Shown in pieces: positions 6,684 through 13,710 of a stretch of DNA of 19,765 nucleotides (within the stretch, counting starts at the first letter, position 1; the number at the start of each line of letters is the position of its first letter). The stretch lies in assembly GCA_023416965.1 (NCBI GenBank), contig JAEZGJ010000272.1:1-19765 (forward strand), in the 5' to 3' direction. Both the position numbers and the translations under genes were made by a program. The stretch comes from Pseudomonadota bacterium (GTDB taxonomy: Bacteria > Pseudomonadota > Alphaproteobacteria > Rhizobiales > Phreatobacteraceae). The notes beneath the pieces were generated by a model. It did no database searches, was not told the origin of the DNA, and was given only the letters and a program-made list of their open reading frames with translations.

Positions 6684-8300
6684 TCATCGCGGCCGCGTTC
6701 CGGCCGCGCCCGCCTCGCTTTCACTGTCCACGATCGCGCTCAACGTCCGCGCATCGACCGGGCGATAGAAGAGCCAGCCCTGCGCATAGGCCACGGACTG
6801 CGCGGCGAACCAGGCCGCCTGCTCCTCCGTCTCGATCCCCTCCACCACCAGGTCGAGGTTCAACGCCCTGGCCATGGCGAGGATCTGCGGGAGCACCGGA
6901 GAGCGCTGACGGCCCTCGCCGATGGTCTCGGTAAAGCTCCGGTCGATCTTCAGCGCATCAATCGACAAGGCGTTCAGGTACGACAGGTTTGCGAATCCCG
7001 TGCCGAAATCGTCGATATAGACGCGGTGTCCGCGTGACCGCAGCAGCCGGGTGCCGTTCACGGCCGGATCCCGCCGCGCCGCGGCATGTTCCGTCAGTTC
7101 GAGGATGATGCAACGTGGATCGATCCGCGTCCTCTCGAGCATGGCGGCGAGGGTTTCAAAGAATTCCGGATCATCGAGGTCGCTGGCCGATATGTTGATG
7201 CTGACGCGGAAATCGGGATGGGCCTGGATCAATCCGGCGAGTTCGTAAGTCACCCGTCGCAGCATGAAGCGGGTAATCTGGCCGATCATGCCGGCCTCTT
7301 CGGCAAGCGGAATGAAGGTCGATGGCGGGATCTGTTCGCCGTCCTCGTCCCGCCAGCGGATGAGCGCCTCTGCTCCGACCACGGATCTGTCCGGAAGGGT
7401 GACGATCGGCTGATAGACGACGTCGAAATTGCCGCGCGTGATCGCGCGCTTCAGTTTCTCCGACAGGGACAGACGCGTCGCCTGTCGGTGGACGACGAAC
7501 AGGCCGAGCCCGAGGCCGATGATCGACCCGAGCAGGGCCGTCGCCGCCATGATCGGCCATTGCTGGCGCAGGACGTCGGCCTTGGTGAGCGAGGTGACGA
7601 CACAGATCGAGCGGTCGCCGTCGCAGACGGGCTGGAACAGGATGCCGTGCCGGTCCAGGGGCCGGCCCGCCGCGATCTCGGCGCCGGATAGCGCCGGCGA
7701 CTTGCCGAACAGGCGGAGGAACCGCCCATCGGCACCGAGGTAGCCTGCGACGAAGTCGACGCCGATCAGCGCTTCGTCCGCGAGGGCTTCCGGATCGATG
7801 ACCACGTTGGTTTCGCCCTGGCCGAGGATGGGCGCACGGCTGTTCCGCGCGACGAGGAGCGGTTCGGCGGCGTGAACGGCGAGGTTCTGCCGCGTCACGA
7901 GATCGGCTTCCGAGATTCGGGCCGGTGAGGCCATTGCCTGGAGAGTGCCCGAACAGTGGAGCGCCCCGCCCCTCACGCGGCCCACATCCTTGACGAAGCG
8001 GGTGCGGAACACCTGTTCCCGCAACTGCTCCAGTTCCGGCACCGAACAGAAGGCCAAAGGCTGCCGGTTGAAGAAATCGATGGTGAGCCGCGCCTCCCGA
8101 TCAATTGCCGCGAGGTGGTCGAGAATGGCGCGTCCCGTCGACGCGATGCGGTCCTGCCCGACGGCGAGAAGCAAGAGCCAGCCGACGAGGGCTGCGAGGG
8201 CGGAGACGGCGGCCGTCGTGGCAGCGACGAGGAGGACCTGCAGGAGGCGGCCGCGGCGGGCCCTGGCCGCTGACGACGCACGCTGGGAAATGGGTGTCAC
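6684..8300 (-). CDS. Membrane-bound cyclic-di-GMP phosphodiesterase, CSS-motif sensor and EAL domain
   Basis: This 538-residue protein hydrolyses c-di-GMP to pGpG, favouring motility over attachment. TM1 is at about 20-47 and TM2 at 249-270. The periplasmic part between them has Cys85-Ser86 and Cys116-Ser117, the pattern of the CSS domain, plus Cys226 and Cys233. In E. coli CSS-EAL enzymes such as PdeC, a periplasmic disulfide holds activity down. The EAL domain (about 283-525) keeps its catalytic set: Glu311 in EALIRW, Asn369, Glu401 in ELTE, Asp430-Asp431 in IDDFGTG, Lys451, Glu487 in EGIE and Gln507 in QGW. There is no GGDEF domain. The start is a GTG with a weak ribosome site; no other good start precedes TM1. 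It faces the chemoreceptor tail to tail. Confidence 0.9.
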   Translation of the reverse strand: MTPISQRASSAARARRGRLLQVLLVAATTAAVSALAALVGWLLLLAVGQDRIASTGRAILDHLAAIDREARLTIDFFNRQPLAFCSVPELEQLREQVFRTRFVKDVGRVRGGALHCSGTLQAMASPARISEADLVTRQNLAVHAAEPLLVARNSRAPILGQGETNVVIDPEALADEALIGVDFVAGYLGADGRFLRLFGKSPALSGAEIAAGRPLDRHGILFQPVCDGDRSICVVTSLTKADVLRQQWPIMAATALLGSIIGLGLGLFVVHRQATRLSLSEKLKRAITRGNFDVVYQPIVTLPDRSVVGAEALIRWRDEDGEQIPPSTFIPLAEEAGMIGQITRFMLRRVTYELAGLIQAHPDFRVSINISASDLDDPEFFETLAAMLERTRIDPRCIILELTEHAAARRDPAVNGTRLLRSRGHRVYIDDFGTGFANLSYLNALSIDALKIDRSFTETIGEGRQRSPVLPQILAMARALNLDLVVEGIETEEQAAWFAAQSVAYAQGWLFYRPVDARTLSAIVDSESEAGAAGTRPR

Positions 8301-8433
8301 GACGGCCTGCTTGTACCGGCGGGGCCGGCCTGCTCGACGCAGACCGGAGATCTGCTCACCTAAGGTAAGGAGACTGTGCCGTCATTGCCCGTCCCAGACA
8401 AGGGGAACAGCGTCTCTAGGGTCGCCCGCCGGA

Positions 8434-8646
8434 TCAGAGGATGAGGAAGGTCGTCGCAAGCGTCACGGTCACGACCCAGGCGCCGATTCGGCCCATGGTC
8501 CAGGCCGGGTCGGTCTCGTCGCCCGGAAGCACGAGGCTCGTCTCCTCCGGATCGATGCAGCCCAGCGCCAGCCCCGCCCGCTCGGCGGCGCGCATCAGCT
8601 TCGCCATGTCCTGTTCGACGGTCACCAATCCCAATACGCGGTCCAT
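8434..8646 (-). CDS. Small protein with one C-terminal membrane segment, function unknown
   Basis: A 70-residue protein that I do not recognise. Residues 1-50 are a soluble, partly helical, mixed-charge stretch starting MDRVLGLVTVEQDMAKLMRA, with one cysteine (Cys30) and an acidic patch around PGDETD. Residues 53-70 (RIGAWVVTVTLATTFLIL) are hydrophobic and end the protein, giving a possible tail anchor. The frame is open far upstream, but the ATG at 8646 is preceded by GGAG at a 7-base distance, which supports this start. It lies 133 bases beyond the start of the phosphodiesterase gene on the same strand, so it could be read ahead of it in one transcript, and it is divergent from phoX. Confidence 0.6.
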   Translation of the reverse strand: MDRVLGLVTVEQDMAKLMRAAERAGLALGCIDPEETSLVLPGDETDPAWTMGRIGAWVVTVTLATTFLIL

Positions 8647-8859
8647 GACGCAACTCCGGAACGCCTCACCCACCTTGCCGGAGAGTGTGGCGCGGCAGGC
8701 GTAAACGAGGACTTTGCATTTCCTGTGTGACGGCGTTCCATGTCGCGCCGATGGCGCGGAATGCGCGCAGCTGTGGCATTTGGGTTTCACTCCGGGCGTC
8801 ACCGGCCTGTCGCGGGCCTGGGGTGAACTGGCGGGAGCGGCGGGAGGGAGCCTATCACC
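8647..8859. promoter_or_regulatory. Divergent region before the PhoX-type gene
   Basis: No gene is seen. An 11-base-spaced direct repeat at 8796-8813 (GCGTCAC, 4 bases, CTGTCGC) has the spacing of a PHO box (two CTGTCAT-like units) but matches the consensus at only 4 and 5 of 7 positions. A strong GGGAGGGAG ribosome site is at 8842-8850. Confidence 0.25.
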
Positions 8860-10884
8860 ATGTCCGAGGTCACCGGGCCGGATCAGGCCGGCATGCTCAG
8901 CGCTGCCCAGCGTGCGGAACTCGCCGAAGACCGTGGCTCCAGCCCTCTCGACGGCCCGGCCTTCGGCGACATCGTCGCCGCGCGCTTCGGCCGCCGCGAC
9001 CTCGTGAAGGGCGTCCTCGGCGTCGGCGCCATCACCGCCGCGCTGGGGCCTGCGGCTCTCGCCTCCCGCACCGCAGCCGCCCAACCGGCGACGGCGACGC
9101 CGTCCTTCGGCTTCCGCGAGCTCTCCGCCGCCCCCACCGACCGCGCCGAGGTGGCCGCGGGCCATGCCGCCGAGGTCCTGATCCGCTGGGGCGACCCGGT
9201 CCTGGCCGACGCCCCGGCCTTCTCGCCGACCGCCCAGACGGGCGCCGCCCAGGCCCGCCAGTTCGGCTACAACAACGATTATCTCGGCTATTTCCCGCTG
9301 CCCGGCGCGGCGAATCCCTCACGCCACGGCCTGCTCTGCGTCAATCACGAATATACCAACGAGGAGCTGATGTTCCCTGGCCTCGGCCGGCAGGACGCCG
9401 GCGGCCCGCTCGGCCGCGCCAGGGCCTTTTCCGGCATGACGGGGGAGATCGTCGCCGTCGAGATGATGGCCCATGGCGGGTCGGTGCTGGAGGTCCGCCG
9501 CGAGGGGGAGCGGTGGCAGGTGGTCCAGGGCTCGCGCTACGCCCGCCGCATCACAGCAGAGACGCCGATGGCGATCACCGGCCCCGCCGCCGGCGACCGG
9601 CGCATGCGCACCGCCGCCGACCCGGAAGGACGGCGCGTCCTCGGCATGCTCAACAACTGCGCCGGCGGCCGCACGCCCTGGGGCACCTGGCTGACCTGCG
9701 AGGAGAACGTCAACGGCTATTTCACCGGCCGCCTGCCCGAGGGCCATCGCGAGACCGCGAACTACCGTCGCATGGGCATTCCCGGACGCTGGTACAACTG
9801 GGGCGACCATGTCGACCGGTTCAACCTGGAGAAGGAGCCGAACGAGGCCAACCGCTTCGGCTGGGTGGTGGAGATCGACCCCTTCGATTCCGCGTCGACG
9901 CCGAAGAAGCGCACCGCCCTCGGCCGCTTCAAGCACGAGGGCGCGGCGGGCATCGTCTCCCGCGACGGGCGCTACGGGCTCTATTCCGGCGACGACGAGC
10001 GCTTCGACTATGTCTATCGCTTCGTCACCGCGGGCCGGGTCACCGGCGACCGCGCGCGCGACGCCGACCTCCTCGACGCCGGCACGCTCTCCGTCGCCCG
10101 CTACAATGCCGATGGGACGGGCGACTGGCTGCCGCTGGTCTTCGGCGAAGGCCCACTCACCCCGGCCAACGGCTTCCACTCCCAGGCCGACGTCGTCATC
10201 GAGACGCGCCGCGCGGCCGACCTTCTCGGCGCCACCCGCATGGATCGGCCGGAGGACGTCGAGGCTAACCCGAAGACCGACCGTGTCTATGTGATGCTGA
10301 CCAACAACAGCCGCCGCAAGCCCGAGGAGGTCGATGCCGCCAATCCGCGCGCCGACAACCGCTTCGGCCACATCGTCGAGATGGTGCCGGACGGTCGCGA
10401 CCACGCCGCGCCGCACTTCACCTGGGACATCCTGGTGCGCTGCGGCGACCCCTTGGTCGCAACCGTCGGGGCGACCTTCAACAGCCGCACCTCGCAGGAC
10501 GGCTGGTTCGGCATGCCGGACAATTGCGCCGTGGACGCCGACGGCCGGCTGTGGGTCGCCACCGACGGCAATACGCCAGGCCGCACCGGCCGCAACGACG
10601 GCGTCTGGGCCATGGAGACCGAGGGTGAGGCGCGCGGCACTTCGAAGCTCTTTTTCAAGTGCCCCTTCGGTGCCGAACTCTGCGGGCCGGAATTCACGCC
10701 CGACGGCGAGACCTTCTTCGTCGCCATCCAGCATCCCGGCGAGGCCGACCCGGAGGATGCCAGTGCCGCCCCGGCGACCTACGAGAACCCCTCGACCCGC
10801 TGGCCTGACTTCTCGCCCGACATGCCGCCGCGGCCTTCCATCGTCGCGATCACCCGCCAGGGCGGCGGCAAGGTCGGGAGCTAG
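8860..10884 (+). CDS. phoX: PhoX-family alkaline phosphatase (DUF839), Tat-exported
   Basis: A 674-residue protein of the PhoX family, calcium and iron dependent phosphatases that release phosphate from organic esters in the periplasm. A twin-arginine signal is visible (Arg45-Arg46 in GRRDLVKG, then a hydrophobic stretch and an A-rich cleavage region near 60-75). It sits behind an unusually long, about 43-residue, N-region. Family motifs include NHEYTNEELMF, GGRTPWGTWLTCEENVNGYF with Cys280 matching the metal-binding cysteine of characterised PhoX, GWVVEIDPFD, GRFKHEGA, PDNCAVDADGRLWVATDGN and FTPDGETFFVAIQHPGE. The start follows GGGAGGGAG. A phosphatase role is inferred from family; some DUF839 proteins have not been tested. 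Its TAG stop overlaps the stop of the hydrolase on the other strand. Confidence 0.88.
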   Translation: MSEVTGPDQAGMLSAAQRAELAEDRGSSPLDGPAFGDIVAARFGRRDLVKGVLGVGAITAALGPAALASRTAAAQPATATPSFGFRELSAAPTDRAEVAAGHAAEVLIRWGDPVLADAPAFSPTAQTGAAQARQFGYNNDYLGYFPLPGAANPSRHGLLCVNHEYTNEELMFPGLGRQDAGGPLGRARAFSGMTGEIVAVEMMAHGGSVLEVRREGERWQVVQGSRYARRITAETPMAITGPAAGDRRMRTAADPEGRRVLGMLNNCAGGRTPWGTWLTCEENVNGYFTGRLPEGHRETANYRRMGIPGRWYNWGDHVDRFNLEKEPNEANRFGWVVEIDPFDSASTPKKRTALGRFKHEGAAGIVSRDGRYGLYSGDDERFDYVYRFVTAGRVTGDRARDADLLDAGTLSVARYNADGTGDWLPLVFGEGPLTPANGFHSQADVVIETRRAADLLGATRMDRPEDVEANPKTDRVYVMLTNNSRRKPEEVDAANPRADNRFGHIVEMVPDGRDHAAPHFTWDILVRCGDPLVATVGATFNSRTSQDGWFGMPDNCAVDADGRLWVATDGNTPGRTGRNDGVWAMETEGEARGTSKLFFKCPFGAELCGPEFTPDGETFFVAIQHPGEADPEDASAAPATYENPSTRWPDFSPDMPPRPSIVAITRQGGGKVGS

Positions 10885-11702
10885 GGCGCGAGGTCGAGGA
10901 GCGCCCGCGTCAGCGCGCCGTCGGGCTGGCGCAGCGTATCGAGGATGGAGAAATGGTCTGCGCCGGGGACCGGCAGCAGCGGCCCCGGCGCGCCGGCCCT
11001 CGTGCGCGCCGCATGCATCGCATGGGAATTGGCCACCAGCGCCGGCAGTTCCCGGTCGCCATAGGTGATGGCCAGCGGCTTCGGCACCGGCGGCCGGCGC
11101 AGCGGCGACAGGTCGGCGATCTCGGCTGGCGAGAGGCTCAGCTTCTCGTTCAGATAGGTGTCGGCGAGGGGCGCCAGTTCGAAAATGCCGGAGATGGCGA
11201 GGCCCGCCGTCACCGCCTCGTGGCTCAGCGCCATGGCGGCGAGGTGCCCGCCCGCCGACCAGCCCGCGACGATCAGCGGACCGCCGGCGCCATGGCCGGC
11301 GGCGTTCGCGGCCAGCCAGTCCAGCGTCGCGCTGCATTCCCCGACGATGGCGGCGAGCGAGGCATCGGGCGCCAGCGTGTAGCCGGGCATCGCCACCGAC
11401 CAGCCGTGGGCGGCAATCCCCTCCCCCAGCACGGCGAACATCTCGCGGGAATTGCGCATCCAGTAGCCGCCGTGGAAATAGACGAGGCAGGGCGCCCGGG
11501 CGTCGCCGCCGGGATACAGGTCGATCTTCTGGCGTGCCGCCGGACCATAGGCGAGGTCCCTGGTGGCGGCGTGGCGCGCCCGGATGGCGGCCGATTCCTC
11601 CGTCCAGCGGGTGAAGGTCTCCGTCCAGGACGGAACGGCCTGGCCGTTGTTGTAGGCGGCGTCGCGGGCGGGCTGTGGAACGGGCGAGACGTCTATGGCC
11701 AT
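10881..11702 (-). CDS. Alpha/beta hydrolase, kynurenine-formamidase-like esterase
   Basis: A 273-residue cytoplasmic serine hydrolase. The oxyanion strand HGGYW (77-81), the nucleophile elbow GWSAGG with Ser149, and late Asp216 (in YGDRELP) and His250 (in GADHFSIL) form the expected catalytic triad. The HGGYW motif and length resemble the alpha/beta-hydrolase family that includes eukaryotic-type kynurenine formamidase and carbamate or carboxyl esterases. The substrate cannot be read from the sequence, and no tryptophan catabolism genes are adjacent. The ATG at 11702 is preferred. An in-frame GTG at 11732 would add ten residues and also has a poor ribosome site. Its last bases overlap the end of the PhoX-type gene. 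Confidence 0.82.
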   Translation of the reverse strand: MAIDVSPVPQPARDAAYNNGQAVPSWTETFTRWTEESAAIRARHAATRDLAYGPAARQKIDLYPGGDARAPCLVYFHGGYWMRNSREMFAVLGEGIAAHGWSVAMPGYTLAPDASLAAIVGECSATLDWLAANAAGHGAGGPLIVAGWSAGGHLAAMALSHEAVTAGLAISGIFELAPLADTYLNEKLSLSPAEIADLSPLRRPPVPKPLAITYGDRELPALVANSHAMHAARTRAGAPGPLLPVPGADHFSILDTLRQPDGALTRALLDLAP

Positions 11703-11803
11703 GATCGGGCATCCGGCGGGAGAGAATGGCACTCTCGCATGGAACGGGCCGCCGGGAACCGCCGCGGCCGCATGCGGTTCACCCGCGGATGAGGAGATCC
11801 ACC

Positions 11804-12196
11804 ATGACGCGACCGGCCAGCCAGCCCGCCGACCATTCCACCGTCTCTCCCTATGTCATGGCGAAGGGCGCCCGCGACCTCATGGGCTTCCTCGCCCATG
11901 TCTTCGGCGCGACGCCTGTGATCGCCCTCGACCGGGAGGACGGCAGCCTGATGCACGCCTCGCTCCGGATCGGCGATTCCGTCGTCATGCTGGCCGAGGC
12001 GACCGCTGACTACCCCGCCTTCCCGGTGTGGCTGCACGTCTATGTCGAGGATGTCGACTCAACCCATGCCGCGGCGCTGGCGCGCGGCGCCGTCGAGGTC
12101 GAGCCGCCCTCGGAAAAGGGCGACGGCGACCGGCGCGGCGGATTCAAGGATGCCGCCGGCAACACCTGGTGGATCGCTACCCCTGTTCGCGGCTGA
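11804..12196 (+). CDS. VOC-superfamily (glyoxalase/bleomycin-resistance, PhnB-like) protein
   Basis: A 130-residue single-domain protein with the paired beta-alpha-beta-beta-beta halves of the vicinal oxygen chelate fold. SPYVMAKGARDLMGFLAHVFGA opens the first half, SLRIGDSVVMLAEA ends it, WLHVYVEDVDSTHAAALARGA opens the second, and GGFKDAAGNTWWIATP closes it. The general shape is PhnB-like, and metal ligands cannot be assigned with confidence. Members include dioxygenases, isomerases and binding proteins, so no reaction is claimed. AGGAG at 11792-11796 supports the start. It is divergent from the hydrolase and 62 bases upstream of a small gene it may be transcribed with. Confidence 0.82.
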   Translation: MTRPASQPADHSTVSPYVMAKGARDLMGFLAHVFGATPVIALDREDGSLMHASLRIGDSVVMLAEATADYPAFPVWLHVYVEDVDSTHAAALARGAVEVEPPSEKGDGDRRGGFKDAAGNTWWIATPVRG

Positions 12197-12198
12197 GC

Positions 12199-12220
12199 GG
12201 CCTCGCGGAACCCGCAGGCC
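12199..12220 (+). repeat. Hairpin just after the VOC gene
   Basis: GGCCT plus GCGG pairs with CCGC plus AGGCC (9 bp, one bulged C, 3-base loop), starting 3 bases after the stop. No T-tract follows. It may be a weak terminator or 3' stabilising stem between the VOC gene and the small gene downstream. Confidence 0.35.
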
Positions 12221-12258
12221 GGCATCCCGTTGAGGATCAGACCTTCAGGAGATGTCGG

Positions 12259-12492
12259 ATGCAGGACGAAAAGATCACGCGCGAGGCGCATTACACCGCG
12301 ACCGAGGACGGCACCACCATTCCCGCCCACGACAAGCCGGTGACGCGCGACGGCGAGCGGAACGAGCAGCACGCCGAGGCGGCGGCCGAGGGCTTCACCG
12401 AGCAGAAGACGCTGAAGGAAGCCCATTCCACCGCCACGGAGGCGGGCACCACCATTCCCGCCCACGACCGGCTGGTGCCGAAGAGCGCCTGA
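12259..12492 (+). CDS. Small hydrophilic protein with a duplicated 20-residue motif, function unknown
   Basis: A 77-residue, strongly hydrophilic protein with no signal peptide or membrane segment. Residues 9-28 (EAHYTATEDGTTIPAHDKPV) recur as 54-73 (EAHSTATEAGTTIPAHDRLV), identical at 16 of 20 positions. They are joined by a charged, alanine-rich linker that is probably helical (30-53). The composition (E, A, T, H, K, no Cys or Trp) suggests a disordered or stress-type protein, but this is a guess. AGGAG at 12247-12251, 7 bases before the ATG, supports translation, and a strong terminator follows 24 bases after the stop. I do not recognise a named family. Confidence 0.75.
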   Translation: MQDEKITREAHYTATEDGTTIPAHDKPVTRDGERNEQHAEAAAEGFTEQKTLKEAHSTATEAGTTIPAHDRLVPKSA

Positions 12493-12515
12493 CGCCCGTC
12501 GCCGGGCGCAAAAGC

Positions 12516-12544
12516 AAAAAAGCCGGGCCCAGGGCCCGGCTTTT
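12516..12544. terminator. Bidirectional intrinsic terminator
   Basis: A 9-bp all-GC stem (GCCGGGCCC / GGGCCCGGC) is flanked by an A-run on the left (12516-12521) and a T-run on the right (12541-12544). It therefore reads as stem plus U-tract on both strands. It ends the small + strand gene at 12492 and the rpsI transcript ending at 12565 on the minus strand. Confidence 0.85.
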
Positions 12545-12564
12545 CGACGTCGTGAAGCGAAAGA

Positions 12565-13041
12565 TCAGCGCTTCGAGAACTGGAAGGAACGACGGGCCTT
12601 GGCCTTGCCGTACTTCTTGCGTTCGACCACGCGGCTGTCGCGGGTGAGGAAGCCTTCCTTCTTCAGGGCGCCGCGCAGTTCCGGCTCATAGTGGGTGAGC
12701 GCCTTGGAAATGCCGTGGCGCACCGCGCCGGCCTGACCGGAAAGGCCGCCGCCGGCGACCGTCACGTTGATGTCGTACTGCGTGTCGCGGCCGACCAGAA
12801 CGAGCGGCTGGCGGAGCAGCATGCGCAGCACCGGACGGGCGAAATAGACCTCGAGGGTGCGGTCGTTGACGGTGATCTTGCCGGAGCCCGGCTTGACCCA
12901 GACGCGGGCGACCGCGTCCTTGCGCTTGCCGGTGGCATAGGCGCGGCCCTGCTTGTCGAGCTTCTGCACGTGGCGCGGGGCCTCGGCGGCCGCCGGCTTG
13001 AGGGCGCTCAGGCCTTCGAGAGACGAAACGGTCTCAGCCAT
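12565..13041 (-). CDS. rpsI: 30S ribosomal protein S9
   Basis: A 158-residue small-subunit protein whose C-terminal tail reaches the P-site tRNA. The S9 core starts at YATGKRKDAVARVW (about 35-48), the family signature GGGLSGQAGAVRHGISKAL follows, and the tail ends with the basic KKYGKAKARRSFQFSKR including the conserved final SKR. The first roughly 33 residues are an alanine-rich N-terminal extension typical of alphaproteobacterial S9. The start lies 2 bases after the rplM stop, with GAGG inside the end of rplM as ribosome site, so the two are one operon and probably translationally coupled. Confidence 0.98.
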   Translation of the reverse strand: MAETVSSLEGLSALKPAAAEAPRHVQKLDKQGRAYATGKRKDAVARVWVKPGSGKITVNDRTLEVYFARPVLRMLLRQPLVLVGRDTQYDINVTVAGGGLSGQAGAVRHGISKALTHYEPELRGALKKEGFLTRDSRVVERKKYGKAKARRSFQFSKR

Positions 13042-13043
13042 GA

Positions 13044-13505
13044 TCAGGCCCTCACGTTCTTGGAGTTCAACACGCCGACGTCGAGGACGACGGGCGCCTG
13101 GGCCTCATGGGGGTGCTTGTCGCCGCCATAGACGCGCAGGTTCGACATCTGTCGGCGGCCGAGGGGACCGCGCGGGATCATGCGCTCCACGGCCTTCTCG
13201 ACGATGCGCTCGGGGAACTTGCCGTCGCGGATGGTCTTGGCGACGCGCTCCTTGATGCCACCCGGATAGCCCGTGTGGTGATAGTAGGCCTTCTGGTCCC
13301 ACTTGCGGCCGGTGAAGACCACCTTGTCCGCGTTGATGATGATGACATTGTCACCGCAATCGACATGGGGGGTATACGTGGCCTTGTGCTTGCCGCGCAG
13401 GCGCGTCGCCACGATCGTCGCGAGGCGGCCGACAACAAGGCCCTTCGCGTCGATCAGAACCCACTTCTTGTCGACCTCGGCGGGCTTCGCCACATAGGTC
13501 TTCAT
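13044..13505 (-). CDS. rplM: 50S ribosomal protein L13
   Basis: A 153-residue early-assembling large-subunit protein. It begins MKTYVAKPAEVDKKWVLIDA and contains GRLATIVATRLRGKHK, CGDNVIIINADKV, the WDQKAYYHHTGYPGG stretch and the L13 signature VYGGDKHPHEAQ. The frame extends 32 codons further upstream, but L13 proteins start at MKTY-like sequences, and GGAAG lies at the right distance before the ATG at 13505. It is the first gene of the rplM-rpsI operon. Confidence 0.98.
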   Translation of the reverse strand: MKTYVAKPAEVDKKWVLIDAKGLVVGRLATIVATRLRGKHKATYTPHVDCGDNVIIINADKVVFTGRKWDQKAYYHHTGYPGGIKERVAKTIRDGKFPERIVEKAVERMIPRGPLGRRQMSNLRVYGGDKHPHEAQAPVVLDVGVLNSKNVRA

Positions 13506-13710
13506 GGTCGTGTCTTCCGGAAATGAGGAAATCGGAAGCGGCGACCGGCGGGCCGGCCATCGCGTCGGCAGGGCTATAGGCGAGAGCTGGCCGCGCGTCA
13601 ACGCGCACGCCCCTCAAAAACCCAAGCAAAAACAGACGTTTGCAAAATAGGTAATTTGATACCTTGATTTTATCGCCGATTCTGCAAGGACTTGCCACTC
13701 CCGCAGGCGC
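13506..13710 (-). promoter_or_regulatory. Promoter and leader region of rplM-rpsI
   Basis: No gene is seen. An A/T-rich island at about 13613-13677 stands out from the GC-rich surroundings and is the likely promoter site. It holds an inverted repeat AGGTA-N6-TACCT (13649-13664). I could not settle a -35/-10 pair. The region also follows the end of the glutathione transferase gene on the same strand, with no clear terminator. Confidence 0.4.

Noticed and set aside
4948..6687. A 579-codon open frame antisense to the chemoreceptor
   Set aside because: Low-complexity Gly/Asp/Leu-rich translation mirrors the chemoreceptor codons; no ribosome site or domain.
8350..8376. ACCT-A-AGGT dyad upstream of the phosphodiesterase start
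   Set aside because: Only 4 bases per arm and no supporting context; expected by chance.
9319..11712. A 797-codon open frame on the minus strand antisense to the PhoX-type gene
   Set aside because: It runs through two confidently assigned genes in another frame, its composition is the Arg/Gly/Ala-rich type produced by antisense frames in GC-rich DNA, and it shows no domain.
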